Of a stretch of 64,000 nucleotides of DNA, positions 24,614-37,696 are shown piece after piece. The stretch is from contig CM071600.1 of NCBI GenBank assembly GCA_036435485.1, forward strand, positions 111,034,046-111,098,045, in the 5' to 3' direction. How positions within the stretch are numbered: the first letter of the stretch is position 1; every line of letters begins with the position of its first letter. The position numbers and the translations under genes were made by a program. The notes below the pieces were generated by a model. That model saw nothing but the letters and a program-made list of their open reading frames with translations. It did not search any database and was not told the origin of the DNA. This stretch comes from Saposhnikovia divaricata. Lineage: Eukaryota > Streptophyta > Magnoliopsida > Apiales > Apiaceae.

Positions 24614-26133
24614 ATCACAAAAATCACCAATAAACAAAAAACAAAAAACTAACAATAACTACTAATTAAGCTAACTACTACACTCACATGTCCGAGCCGT
24701 CTACTTGTAACTAAAATCAAACATATAGAGCTATTCACCTTGTCATCCACTAAAACGAGCTAACAACCAATTCAAGAATCAAGATAACACACCTTGTGCA
24801 AGATGTAACAAAGACATTAAAGATAGAATGAATGCACTTCAATCGTGAACACTAGAGAAGATTATCACAAAGCATACATGGCTTCGCATTAAGAAGATGA
24901 AATTGCATGGTGAAAAATCTCACATCTCTCAATTATGCATCACACAAGTATGAGCTAGAGATTTCACTCAACTCCAAGTCTAAATGCATGCGCTCTACTT
25001 GACCTTGCATGTTCACCTAAATTCCGGATTGCACCAAAAACAAGGAATTCCTAAAATGGGTTGTAATGAGTCTTGAGGTGAAGGTGTGAAAATTTAAGTT
25101 CAAGGAACGTGTAAAAGTCTTGCTAGTTGAGTCTAAATGACGCTTGCTCGCTTCATCCACCAAATTCTCAAACTAAAGAATGTCTTCACTCATTTACAAT
25201 TACAAAACACAACCACATTTACCAAGAAAATTGAAACAAAATAAAGTACAAATATTTATTGTTTTTTTTACATACCCCTTTTTATTTTAGCAAAGGGGAT
25301 GCATTACATAAAATAAATACTACAAAGAATTTTGAACCAAATCTAAATATACACATCAAACTAGTTCCCACTTACAATAATTAGAATCCTTCCTTTTCAC
25401 AATTTCTCCAAATTCACATGCTCATCAATCAATTCTTTCCAAGACTCAACTAGCTCAACTAGGTCGAGAGTGAAGTATTTGGCTTTGACTCATGTATAAA
25501 AGGAGAAAGTGACGAAGAAAAATATGGATATAAGCTTCAAAGGGGTAACTAGGGATTATTTTCATGGTTCACAAGCTAAAAAGGTCAAAAAGGTTTTCCT
25601 AAATAGAATTTCCTTATTATGGTGCATCCATGAATAAAGGTTTAATGCAAGCCCTAGAGCAACAAACACACATAAAGAAGGAGCAACACACAAGCAAAAG
25701 AATCATCGTTCAAGGCCTCACAAGGTTTAAGTTGTAATAACATCTTCTCGATTTGATTCCATGCATTCTAAGAGATAATCGGCATGCTCAAAATTTAATT
25801 ACAAACATCTAGACTCTTCATACCATTTCGAGTGTGTGTGCAAAAGAGGTGCATCAAACTTATAGATTCATATTAAATTGATAATGCTAGACACGAAATA
25901 GGAGAAAACAAGGCTGCAAGCTCACAATGTCATAATTTCACAAACAAGTAAACACACTCATGACTAAACTTATTTCCAAATTGCAAACAAAACGGCAATC
26001 AAAATCAACAATCCTTCCCCCACTTAAAACATGGCATGTCCTCATGCATGACAAATAAAAATGAGGGAGAAACAAAGTGAAAGAAAACTCCCCTAAAAAT
26101 AAGCAACAAGGACCGGGAGCGAAGCCAAGAAAC
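24614..26133 (-). other. Spacer of element D between second ORF and conserved module
   Basis: AT-rich, no frame with recognisable protein similarity, no repeat seen by eye. Confidence 0.6.
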
Positions 26134-27408
26134 TCAAGCATCATGAGGAGGATCCAAGGTTGGGTCCCTAGAACTGGTCTGACACTGAGCCGTCATCGAG
26201 GCACAAAACTGCTCCATCCACACTCGATGCTCAGAAAACCGTTTATCAACATGGTCCTTAATGGACTGTTCCATGCGCTGTAAGTAGGCCTATTGAGGCA
26301 CAGAGAACTCCGCAGTGGAACCATGATAGAAAGAACCCCCTCGATCAATCGCTAAAGGCAATGGCTCGGGAACCGGTTCCTCCTCAGTGAGAAGAGAAGA
26401 TGGAGGACAAGTGAGCTGAGATGCTTTGTGGCCCGTCCATCGAAAATTCTCAAAAGTCCCAGATATAACACCCATATTCTTTAAAACCATGTAGTCAATA
26501 GTAGCAACGGGATCTCGACCTTCTAACCATGGAATATGAGAACAACCCCGGTCAAGAACTCCCAAGCTAGAGGCAATACGGGTGATAAACCCGCCAAAGA
26601 CAAGGGAACCCGTTTTTCGCCTCGAAAGCTCCAACATGCGTGCAACAAATAAATAAACCCAATCAACACTGTATCCCTCATGCAAAAAATAAAGGACCCC
26701 AAGTTCGGCCATTGAAACGGCGCTATTGGACCCTTCATTACCATATAAGGAATTTGTCATCACACGATGAATGTAACTCAGACTAGGGTTCTTGATTGTG
26801 GTGGACTTACTCCGACTTGAAGACCATTCGGAGTACGAAGAAATGGCGGGTCAAATATAATTTTGGAATTGGCGGGGAGGCTTATGAGTACCACACTTGT
26901 GTTCCCATCCAAACCAATCACAAAGCTCTTTCAACCGAACGCTAAACCATAAACCCATCATCCGAAAATTGATTCGAGAGGTTAAGCTTAAATCCTTCCC
27001 GACGCCAACATTACACTTCACGGTAGTAAAGAATTCATAAACCAAAGCCGGACAAGTAGGCTCATCCATATATAACCATGAAGGCCAACCGGAAGTAGTC
27101 AAAATATTTTTAACCTCATCCCAAATTCCAAGCTTTTCCATAACATGTTTATCAAAATAACGAAATGGTAAAACCTTGAGCGAGGAAATAGAATTATACC
27201 TCTCAAGGGCATCACCGGAGAAGGACAAGCTAGGCTTAGCGGATTGCAAATCAAACCCATAATTGGGAGGAGGTAATGGTAGACCTGATTCTTCATATTC
27301 CTTGCGAGTGAGAAAAATTTGAGGTTCCACAGATGAAGAAGTGGTCTTTTGACGCTTAGATTGAACCTTGCCCTTGTTTTTACCATGCTTAGAAGAAACA
27401 CCACTCAT
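26134..27408 (-). pseudogene. Element D second ORF (Athila env-position protein)
   Basis: The ATG at 27406-27408 opens a frame that runs to a stop at 26134-26136, with two premature stops (TGA 26851-26853, TAG 26290-26292), about 425 codons in all. The N-terminus is Lys/Ser-rich and basic (SSKHGKNKGKVQSKRQK). A globular region follows with the pattern FRYFDKHVMEKLGI..GWPSWLYMDEPTCPALVYEF, seen in the ORF that Athila elements carry downstream of pol. The C-terminus after 26290 looks helical (QRMEQSIKDHVDKRF). I see no signal peptide or clear membrane segment, so calling it an envelope protein would be positional only. Its role in the element is not known to me. Confidence 0.75.
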
Positions 27409-29813
27409 GATTATCAAATTTTCACTCCAAAATACAAACCAAATAACCATCCAACAAAAACACCGAAGACAACCACAAAGATAGCATGCAAACCCCGAAG
27501 TGAATTACCGCTACATACCACAACCAATTTCACTATAATGATCAACAAGCCAACACCACACCCCTGAAAGCTACTACAATACACTAATTAAGGATATATA
27601 AATAATAAATATTTTTCTGTTTTTTTTAAAAAAAATAAATAAATAAATAAATATATAAAATAAAATAAGATATAATATAACTAACCAATTAATAAAAATA
27701 AAAATAAAAAAATAAAAATAAAAATCAAATCAAATCAAATTTAAAACTGAACTAATAATAAAAGCAAAAATCAAATTTAAAACTAAAACCAAAATAAAAT
27801 AAAATAAAAATTCAAATTGAAAATTAAATTAAAATAAAATAACTAACAAATTAGTAACAAAATCAAAATCAAATTCAAAGTGAATTTAAATTGATTTATG
27901 AATTTATAAAATATGTTTAGTTTAGAGAATTAATATTTGAAAATCAAAATTAAAGAAATGGATAAAAATAAATGAAATAAAAATAAAAAAAATAAATAAA
28001 ACAAAACTAAACTAAATAAAACTAAACAAAATTAAACAAATAAAATCAAAAACATGGGAGGGGGGTTGCGTGCTGTGTTTTTGGGGTAAAGAAAAGACAG
28101 GTGAATTGGGAGGTGTGGTGGTGGTATGGGTGAGAAAAAAAAACGGAGGTAATGGGTGTCACTGTGGAGGCGATGGGTTGAAGAAGAATAGAAGGGGGAA
28201 TGCGTTGTGACAATTATGGAAACAGGAGGGGGGCTGTTAGTACGAAATGGGTGCTGGAGGAATAAGGGAGATGTTGTTGCTGTTGTTGGCTATTGAAGAG
28301 GATGGAGACAGAGCAGGTGTGGTGATGAACGGAGGAAAATAGTTACGGTTATAGACAGGGGGTTCGAGTTGTGGTGGTCGTTGGTGGTGTTTGTAGATGG
28401 AGAAAGAGGATGGAAGGGAGGTGAGGAATTAAGAACGGAGGAGGCGTTGTAAAGGCGTGGCAGTGAAGTGGATGTTGTGGGTGGGAGCTGGAGATGGGGT
28501 TGTGTTGGAATGAATCGAAAGTGGCAGCGGTTTAATGGAGGAGTGGAGAGGAGATGCAGCGGTGAAGTAGTGATAGGAATGATGCGTGAGAGAGGCCGAG
28601 GTATTGTGTTGAACGGTGGCTGGAAGGCGGTGGGTTGGTGTTATTGCTAGGAAGTGAAGGGAATGGATGGGTGGTGTTGTGTTGAAAGGGGTTGTGATAA
28701 AACGAGGGCTGCGTTGTGGTGGTTGTGAAGAAGATGGAGGAGTGGTGTGGCTGGCGGTATGCAGGCGCAGAGGTTAGTGAGCGGGGCAGTTGGTGGATTA
28801 ATGGCGAAATCAAATTGAGGAATGGTGGTGGGCGTCGAAGATGGAAGACGGAGATTTAGAGATTGAGTTGTTTGTAAGGGACGTTGGAAGGTTTGTTGAT
28901 GTGAATGGGGAGTGGAAGGAGTTGCGGTGGAGTTTTGGAGTTGCGAAGGAGGAGAAAAATGGTGGATTGAAAATGGAGGCGGAAGAAGAGAGATGGTGAT
29001 ATGCTGAGAAAAAGAAGGGAATTTAGGGATAGGTATTGAGTTTTGTCTTTTTAATTGTAAAAAGTTGCACAGTTGTGCAACAAGTGAGCAAGTTGGCGTG
29101 AAATTAGATAGGGAATGCAGGGAGCTTCTCAAAACTCACGGCTTGTTGCACAGGCTAGTGCACACCCGTGCGTTTCTGGATGGCTTTTTATTGTTCAATG
29201 CAGAATGCTTGTCAAAACTCACGGTCTGCTGCACGGCCTACTGAACGCCTGTGCAGTTCCAATATTGCAACAAAAATTATACAAACTCTATTTTTTTTTC
29301 TTTTTTTTTTCTTTTTTTTTTCAAATAACACTCACATAATTCCTTGATTGCTCGAATAAAATATTAAATCCTGAAAACATGAACAAACACATCAAGGCAA
29401 GTGTGAAATAAATATAAAAAATCATAAAAATTGGAATTAGCGATACTAAATATTATTGAGCGGGTCACATTCTTTTGTTTTCCTTTTTTATTTTTTTTAT
29501 TTTTTTTACAGTGAAATAAAATTCACTAGACACATCACAACAATACATAAAAATCAATCAACACATTATTTTTTCTTTAGAAAATAAAATAGATGAAAAA
29601 GAAAATCCCGCTCATTAATATTTAAATCAATCCTCAAACCCATAAAATGCATAACACCCTTCATAAATGCGAGTGAGGACAAAAAATTTGACATACACAT
29701 AATATATAAATACATGTGTACCTTGGGTTGCCTCCCAAAAAGCGCCTTTGTTTAATGTCGGCGGCTCGACTTCCCGGATGTGCCCCGAAGCACCAATGCA
29801 CACTAACGAGAGC
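27409..29813 (-). other. Element D spacer between pol and second ORF, strongly compartmented in base composition
   Basis: Three zones. 27560-28050 is A-rich (aaataaaat-type). 28060-29000 is G-rich on the plus strand (C/T-rich in element sense). 29280-29620 has T-runs. Frames in the G-rich zone (28468-28650, 28647-29132, 28532-28813) are Ser/Thr/Pro/His low-complexity translations of a C/T-rich strand with no domain. The diverged 39 bp motif copies lie at 29135-29172 and 29218-29256. The C/T-rich zone in sense looks like a plant leader upstream of the second ORF; promoter activity there is speculation. Confidence 0.65.
29118..29260. repeat. Tandem pair of about 83 bp carrying inverted copies of the LTR D motif
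   Basis: Two units, each with caaaactcacgg then a GCAC/CACGG-rich stretch, at 29135 and 29218. In reverse complement they match the 39 bp motif of LTR D; the second copy is the better match and keeps CTGCACGGCC. Confidence 0.7.
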
Positions 29814-31240
29814 TCATTCATGAAGGGGGTCCGCTAATGAGATGACATCAACGGTAGATTCTTGAAATCCCTCATAGAAAGGCTTAAGACGGTGGCCATT
29901 TACCTTGAATTCTTTGTTGGTAGATAAACTTCGCAAATCCACCGCTGCATGAGGGTAGATTTTTACAACAACAAATGGACCCAACCAACGAGATCGAAGC
30001 TTCCCGGGCATTAATTTGAGACGAGAGTTGTAGAGGAGAACCTTTTGCCCAACATGAAATGATTTAGAAACGAGCGAACAATCATGAAAGGCCTTTACTC
30101 TAGCCTTATACGATTGAGCATCCTCATAGGCATTGTTACGAATTTCCTCCAACTCTAGCAAGTTAAGTTTTCTATGAGCCCCGGCAACATTAAGATCCAT
30201 ATTACAAGCTTTGATTGCCCAATAAGCTTTGTGCTCTAACTCCACGGGGAGATGACAAGACTTACCAAAAACCAACTTGTAAGGAGACATACCAATAGGA
30301 GTTTTAAATGCCGTCCTATATGCCCATAATGCATCTTCAAGACGAACACACCAATCCTTCCTAAAGGGTTTCACCACCTTCTCAAGAATAGACTTAATCT
30401 CCCGATTAGAAACTTCGGCTTGACCATTTGATTGAGGGTGATAAGCCGTGGCCATTCGATGATAGACCCCATAAGATTTAAGAAGATTTCCCACCAACTT
30501 GTTACAAAAGTGGGTACCTTGATCACTTATGATAGCCTTGGGAACACCAAATCGGTTGAAAATTTGAGACTTGAGAAATGCAACAACCGCCTTACCATCA
30601 TCCGATTTTGTTGCCTTGGCCTCCACCCACTTAGAAACATAATCAACGGCCAAGAGAATATAGAGATTTCCATGAGAAGATGGAAATGGTCCCATAAAAT
30701 CAATACCCCATACATCGAAGATTTCTACCACAATAATTGGAGTTTGGGGCATTTCATTCCTTTTTGCAATATTTCCGGTTCTTTGACAAAGTTCACATTG
30801 CTTACAAAACTCGTGAGAGTCACGAAAAAGTGTTGGCCAAGTAAATCCACATTCAAGCACCTTCCTTGTCGTTCGATCTTTTCCAAAATGACCTCCACAG
30901 CATAAGAATGACAAAATTGAAGAATTGAAGAAATTTCTGACTCGGGAACACACCTTCTCAATACTTGATCCGCACAATGCTTCCAAAGATAAGGATCATC
31001 CCAAATGTAGTGTTTGGCTTCACTCCTTAATTTCTCCCTTTGATACTTAGGCATGCCATTAGGAAAAGTTTTACACACAATGTAGTTCACAAGATCCGCA
31101 TACCATGGCACCTCGCCTTGAATTCCAAATAAGTGCTCATCCGGAAATAATTCTTGAAAAGGAGAAGCATCTTCCTCCCTCACAAGTCTACTTAAGTGGT
31201 CCGCCACTAGGTTCTCGGCACCGATTTTATCTTTGATTTC
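29814..31240 (-). pseudogene. Element D integrase region, with a single-base deletion
   Basis: After the stop at 31241 the frame continues with the RNase H/integrase linker (VADHLSRL), then the Zn-binding part and integrase core: GIDFMGPF (first Asp), SDQGTHF (second Asp), NGQAEVSNREIK (Glu). The DDE triad, which would splice the DNA copy into the genome, is present. A C-terminal domain with GPFVVVKIYPHAAVDL follows, ending in a stop at 29814-29816. Near 30898-30901 one base is missing (after HSYA, before GGHFGK), shifting the frame. The deletion lies in the Zn-finger region and would abolish a full integrase from this copy. Confidence 0.9.
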
Positions 31241-34200
31241 TTAGTCGAATTCTTGGATGAGAAGAATCCAACGAATCAATCTAGGCTTTGACTCTTTCTT
31301 TGCCAAGAGATGTCTTAAAGCGGCATGATCCGTGTACACAATGACTTTGTAACCAAGAAGATACGAACGAAACTTGTCAAGAGCAAAGACAATAGCTAGC
31401 AATTCTTTTTCAGTGGTGGTGTAGTTTACTTGGACGGAATTGAGTGTGCGAGAGGCATAATAAATCACATGAGATCGTTTGTCAACCTTTTGCCCTAACA
31501 CCGCACCAACCGCATAATTGCTAGCATCACACATAATCTCAAACGGAAGGGACCAATCCGGAGCCTTAATGATAGGGGCCGAAGTTAAAGCTTCCTTGAG
31601 ATGGTCAAAAGCCTTCTTGCATTTTTCATCAATTTTAAACTCTACATCCTTTTGAAGAAGAGATGATAGGGGAAGTGCAACTTTGGAAAAATCCTTGATA
31701 AATCTTCTATAGAATCCGGCATGACCAAGAAAAGAACGAACATCCTTGACATTTGAAGGGTAGGGAAGACTTGCAATAACATCAACTTTTGCCTTGTCCA
31801 CCTCAATGCCCTTCCTAGACACAATATGCCCCAATACAATACCTTCTTGGACCATGAAATGACATTTTTCGTAGTTGAGCACTAGATTAGTCTCCAAGCA
31901 TCGATCCAAGGCATGTGTAAGAATTTGAAGACATTCATCAAAAGAATCACCCGAAATAGAGAAATCATCCATAAAGACTTCAATTCCATTCTCTATGTCG
32001 GAGAAAATACTCACCATACACCTTTGAAAAGTTGCGGGAGCACCACATAAGCCAAATGAGAGTTTACGAAATGCAAACGTGCCAAAAGGAAAAGTAAATG
32101 TGGTTTTGTCTTGATCTTCGGGAGCAATGACAATTTGATGATATCCACTGAATCCATTTAGAAAGCAATAGAATTCCTTCCCGGCTAACCTCTCTAACAT
32201 TTGATAAATGAAAGGAAGAGGAAAATGGTCTTTTCGAGTTACCGCATTTAACTTGCGATAATCTATGCACATTCGCCACCCATTTTGGACTCGGGTAGAT
32301 ACGAGCTCACCTTTAAGATTCTCTTCAAGAGTGATATCCGCCTTTTTAGGAACACAATGTACCGGACTCACCCATTCGCTATCCGAAATTGGAAAAATGA
32401 TTCCCACATCAAGTAGCTTGAGAATCTCCTTTTTAACAACTTCCATCATTGCCGGATTAAGTCTTCTTTGAGGGTATCTAGTAGGCTTAGCTCCATCCTC
32501 AAAGAGTATGCGATGCATGCATGTAGAAGGGATAATTCCCTTAATATCGACAATGGTCCACCCAATAGCACTTTTATGATCCTTAAAAACCCGCAAGAGG
32601 CGTTCTTCTTGCACATTACTCAAATTAGAAGCTATGATTACAGGAAGAGTCTCATTGTCCCCAAGATAAGCATATTTGAGATGATTAGGCAATACTTTTA
32701 ATTCCAAAGTAGGAGGATTCTCAATAGAAGGGAGTAATTTGGAATAAGACAAGGGAAGATCAATTTTTGCAAGTTCACACCTTTGAGGTAAAGGTTTCAA
32801 TACATTGAGCTCCATAATTGCCTCATTGGCCTCTTCCGAATTAGGGAATCCATCATTTTCATTTACACATCCCTCAATAACCACTTGGAGAGCTTCTTTA
32901 TTTCCCATGTCAAAAGCTTGTTGGGCTAAACCATCAATAACATCCATGGAGCAAATTGAGTGTGACTCACTAGGGAATTTCATGGCATCATAAATATTGA
33001 ACTTAACAACTTCATTGCCAAACTCCATAGTGAGAGAACCATCATCCATATTAATCTTGGTCTTCGCCGTTTTAAGAAATGGACGTCCAAAGAGAATTGG
33101 AGCGGACTTGATGTTTGATGGACCATCTTCCATTTTCAAGATGTAAAAGTCGGCTGGGAAAACCATTTGATCAATATGAACAAGCACATCTTCAATTACC
33201 CCTTCGGGATAGGCATTAGATCTATCCGCGAGTTGAATGATCACATTCGTATTCTCAAGTGCCCCCAAATTTAAAGTTTGGAATATGGAGAGGGGCATCA
33301 CATTGATCGAGGCACCTAAATCAAGCATAGCTCTTTCAAAGAATTTACCTCCAATCTTGCAAGGAATAGTGAATGTGCCCGGATCCGAACATTTTTTAGG
33401 TAACCTCCTTTGAATCACGGCCGAGACATTTTCATCCACCACTATAGTTTCATCACCTCTTAACTTCCTTTTGTTAGTACACAAATCTTTGAGAAACTTT
33501 GCATACCTTGGAACTTGGTTTATGGCATCTAGTAACGGGAGAGTGATTTCCACTTTTCGGAATGTCTCAAGCATTTCCTAATCAACAATTTCTTTCTTTG
33601 GTTTAGAAAATTTGGAAGGGAATGGAGGTCGAATAACCACATCCTCATCAATGAACCTTGGCTTCTTTGCTTGTGGAACGTCTTCTTGAACACTTTCCTT
33701 CTTTCCCTTATCAACTTTCTCTTCCTCAATTTCCAAATTATCTTCAAGGTTTTCATCCTTAGCCTCCAAGATGTCATCACTTTCAACCTTTCCACTTTCA
33801 TTATCATTCACCATCCCATTGGCCTTAGCATGAAGGTCCTCCAATTCTTTCCCACACCTTAAGGTCATGGTACTAGCATTTTCTTTGGGGTTCACCTCCG
33901 CTTGAGAAGGAAGTTGCCTAGAGCCTTGGCTTTGCAATCGATTCACGGTTGTGGCTAGTTGGCTCATTTGCTTCTCCAAGTTGGATATACTTTGAGAAGT
34001 GTTATTTTGAAATTGGATGATATTCTTCGCTAATTGCTTCATCATTTCTTCAAGTGATGACAATGTAGATGAAGAAGACCCTTGATGGTCTTGGGGATTA
34101 TATTGAGGTGGAGGTGGGGATGCTTGAAAATTTTGATTTGGACGTTTTTGTGGGTATGGAGGAGGATTTTGTTGATGTTGGGTGTTGTAAGTATTTGGAT

Positions 34201-34360
34201 TTTGGGGTTGGTATTGGTTAGAGTTTGGTGTGTTGGGGTTTCCATATCGAAAATTTGGGTGGTCTCTCCAACCGGGATTGTAGGTGTTACTATAGGGGTC
34301 ATACTTCCTTTGAGGTGGTTGTCCCGAAAAACCTCCAATAGCATTAATTTGCTCTTCGGG
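31241..34360 (-). pseudogene. Element D protease, reverse transcriptase and RNase H
   Basis: Same frame as gag. 34360-33578 is a Pro/Gln/Asn-rich linker followed by an acidic Glu/Lys segment, closed by TAG at 33578-33580. The next open part runs to a TAA at 31241-31243. Protease: MLDLGASINVMPLSIF, with the DLGA active site usual in Athila. Reverse transcriptase: WRMCIDYRKLNAVTRKDHFPLPF, then FLNGFSGYHQ where Athila has FLDGYSGY, so the first catalytic Asp is Asn (codon 32156-32158); FMDD is present. RNase H: MCDASNYAVGAVLGQ, TEKELLAIVFAL, YTDHAALRHLL. The Asp-to-Asn change should kill polymerase activity independently of the stops. The flanking RT motifs are otherwise well kept, so decay is recent. 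Confidence 0.93.
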
Positions 34361-35389
34361 TTATTGAAATGATAGGCATTCATTGGTAGCATGATCCGAC
34401 ATATTGCAAACACCACAATACTTTTGTTGTTGTTGGAGATTCCCAACGGCTAATTGACGAACCAATGATGTAAGATCTGAGATTTGGCCCTCTAACCTTT
34501 GAGTTGACACCTCATTCACAGAAGGATTCTTGACATGCACTTGACGATCCCCAAATTGGCGGGAATTTTCGGCAATCTTGGTTATTAACTTCCTAGCTTC
34601 CTCCGGCGTTTTATCCACAAGAACTCCACCACTTGAAGCATCAAGGTGCAATTTAGCACTATATTCCAAGCCTCCATAGAAATAGTGAATGAGCAACTCT
34701 TCCGATATCAAGTGTGGAGGACAACTTTGACAGAGCTTTTGAAACCTTTCCCAATACTCATACAATGTTTCTCCGGAGTATTGCCGAATGCCACAAATTT
34801 CTTTGGAAATGCCCGTAGCCTTTGAGGTAGGGAAGAATTTCCCCAAGAAAGCACTTCGCACTTGCTCCCATGTAGTGATTGAGTTTGGAAGAAGGTAAAA
34901 TAGCCATGCATTGGCATTGTCTCTCAAGGAAAAGGGAAATGCTTTCAACTTCACTTGTTCTTCCGTAGCATTGTTTGGTCTCATTGAAGAACATACCATT
35001 TCAAATTCTTGAAGATGCCTAAAAGGATCTTCTGTGCCTTCACCTCCAAACTTGGGAAGGAGAGCAATAAGACCACCCTTTAGCTCAAATGGTTGTCCTC
35101 CCGGAAATACAATGCACAATGGTAGTTGAACGGAGCTAGGAGAAGCAATCTCCTTGAGTGTACGTTGATTAGGATTTTCCATGACTTGATCAATGTTGTC
35201 GTCCGGTGATGAGATAGGAATAACAAGGGGAGGACCCTTGTTAAACTCCTCTTCCTCTTCCGAAGGTGAGCTAGAAATAAATTGACTTGATGAATCTATA
35301 TTGGCACTTGAATTCCTTTGATTTTTTCGCAAGAGTCTCTCGGGATTGGATGAATACGCAAGATCACCTATACAAGAGGATCGAGTCAT
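34361..35389 (-). pseudogene. Element D gag (Athila capsid protein), N-terminal part
   Basis: The first ATG is at 35387-35389, about 130 bases after the LTR. An acidic Ser-rich N-terminus precedes the gag core with LKAFPFSLRDNANAWLFYL and WEQVRSAFLGKFFP, typical of the plant retrotransposon gag family, then EALRKLI-like helices and a Cys/His knuckle with CGVCNMSDHATNECL. The product would form the virus-like particle. TAA at 34361-34363 cuts the frame just after the knuckle; the same frame continues behind it, so this is a nonsense mutation inside a gag-pol fusion. Confidence 0.9.
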
Positions 35390-35492
35390 ACATAGCAAAA
35401 ATTTCTAAAATCAAAGAAAAATAGATAAATATGCACAATGGAACTAAAATATTCACAATTTTATACGCGCACTAATATTGAACTAAAACTAG

Positions 35493-35513
35493 CTCCCTGG
35501 TAGCGGCGCCAAA
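35493..35513 (-). promoter_or_regulatory. Primer binding site of element D
   Basis: In sense TTTTGGCGCCGCTACCAGGG, starting 2-3 bases after the LTR end. It is close to the TGGCGCCGTTGCCGGGGA site known from Athila (tRNA-Asp type). Confidence 0.82.
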
Positions 35514-35516
35514 ATT

Positions 35517-36830
35517 TGGCCACGCCCGTCGTCGACGCGCCAAATTGATAATGAATGTTTTGCTCTACTATGTTCGCACTTAACTATAAAATATAGCAAA
35601 TGTGGCAAGTAGGGATCGAACCCAAGGGAATAGCGTTCAATACTAGAGTAATGTAAAATGGTGGGGGGTTTTTAGTTGTTTGAGGTATTTTATCAAACAC
35701 CTTGACTACAAGAAATAAATTGCTAGAGAAATATGATTATGGAACTTTCAATCATCCAATTTTTCCAACACAACAAGGCTCAATGTTTAAATTAACAAGA
35801 TAAATAGATATTTGACCCAAGGATTATGGAAATTCAAGCACTTCACCCACACACATATGAGCAAGAAATAATCAACTCTACCCAACCAAGATAATTGGTG
35901 AAGCACACAATCACTTAATTCTCTTCTATAAACACTAATTTAGTGAAGCACATAAATTAGTTCTCTTGATAATAGCAACCAATAATGAAGCACTACTAGT
36001 TTAACCAAATCAAGGAATCAAATAAAGAGAGGCTAGGACAAACCCAAGGATGAGAAGCTCAACCTAGGTATTTGCACTTGAATTTTGAGGATTTAGGTAA
36101 ACCAAATCTTGTGCTACTACAATGAATGTACTAACAATTACTGATTAGCACAAACAATTAGCAATGGAATTTACAAGAGAAGCAAATTGAAGCAACTTAC
36201 AATTCTCCAAGCAAAATCATAAACAATACAACTCAAGAATTCAAGATAGAGTGAAATAGATCTTACTTAAAATGGAGTGGGTTTAGTACAAGAAATCCAT
36301 CCTTGAGCCAAATATATAGAGTTAGTTACTCATAATCAATGCTAGATTATGAGTAATTAATGTTTTCTTAACTCCTACTAACCCTAGGTTTTTGTTCTTC
36401 AAGAGGATTAGAAAAGAGGCAACAATGAGATGAGAAGATAAGATGTGTTAGAAGTAGGTTAAATTTCTTTTAGTACACAGCAGGGGCTGCACAGCCTGTT
36501 GCACAGCCGTGCAGCAGCCCGTGAGAAAAACTGTCCAATATGCACTACTTGGAACACTCTGCACAGCCTGTTGCACGACCGTGCAGCAGCCCGTGAGAGC
36601 AAAATCTTCAAGATTATACAATAAAAACCTCCCGGAAACGCGAGCTTGCATCTTCTAACTTCCCTCTTGAATAATCTTTGCTTTCAAGCCCAAAATAATC
36701 CATCTTTTCAACCATTAAGCATGAGGCACTGAAAGATGAAAAACATAATTAATATCGATAAAACAACATTCGAAACGAACAAAAATGCAAGAGAATAAAA
36801 GACAAAATGTGTATAAAATACACATTATCA
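35517..36830 (-). repeat. Element D 5' LTR
   Basis: Same length and termini as 23108-24421, about ten substitutions apart. Holds the promoter for the element transcript in minus sense. Confidence 0.93.
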
Positions 36831-36835
36831 AACTC
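36831..36835. repeat. Target-site duplication of element D, right copy
   Basis: AACTC, equal to 23103-23107. Confidence 0.9.
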
Positions 36836-37639
36836 CTCGCCGATAAACACATAATCAAATAAATCTAACAATTAATCTTCGATAAATAACATTTGAAAAC
36901 TAAATCAAAACAACTACACAGCCACTAATATTTATAATGACTCACCCAACTCAAATCCATATGCATGACCCATCACCATTTAACCACATATAATTCACCG
37001 TCAAGAATTTGACAGGTATAGCATCCAACAAACACTACGACTTGACCTACAACATTTAGCATATAAACATTTACGACATAGCACCCTTATATGACTCCCC
37101 ACCTTGTATAATGAATAATAATGATCAACTTATAATCAATTAACCACATACCATCCAATACCAAGTAATTAACAATTATGATATTCAACAAATACTCTAA
37201 CTCGACTTACAGCATTCAACACATATACACTTACAAATTAGCCGACCCACATAACTACACGTTATATGACAATAACAATTAGTACTTAACAGCTACTAAC
37301 CCGACATATTATCGGATTCACATCTTTTCTCCATAATTATAATTAAAACATATTGTTCAACTCGAAATAAATCCCACAATTATACTTAACCACCATGATA
37401 CTAAATAACTATATTCTCTGAATTAAATTCGAAAACTCAACAATATTTATACTTTACAATATCAATCTAATTACAACAATTAACATATTATTAGGCTCGC
37501 AATTTTAAAACTAATTAAAGTACAACAATTAAACAATATATCATATTTTACACTAATTAATACGAAAATTGAATAATTAACAAAAAGAAAAAAATATACC
37601 AATCGGTTTGCTCCGACCCACCGGAAATCATCACCATAA

Positions 37640-37696
<57 letters not shown>

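Larger units (their letters stand above)
23108..36830 (-). mobile_element. Element D: Athila-lineage Gypsy retrotransposon, near complete
   Basis: Two 1,314 bp LTRs (23108-24421 and 35517-36830) with about ten differences, a 5 bp target duplication AACTC, a PBS of the TGGCGCCG type and a polypurine tract. Gene order in minus sense is gag, protease, reverse transcriptase, RNase H, integrase, a 2.4 kb spacer, a second ORF in the env position, another spacer, PPT. gag and pol lie in one frame, broken by three stop codons and one single-base deletion, so this copy cannot make a full polyprotein despite its recent insertion. Total length is 13.7 kb, as expected for Athila. Confidence 0.95.

Noticed and set aside
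28468..29132. Possible Pro/Ser-rich gene in the G-rich island
   Set aside because: Low-complexity composition only, overlapping frames on both strands, no domain, inside element D.
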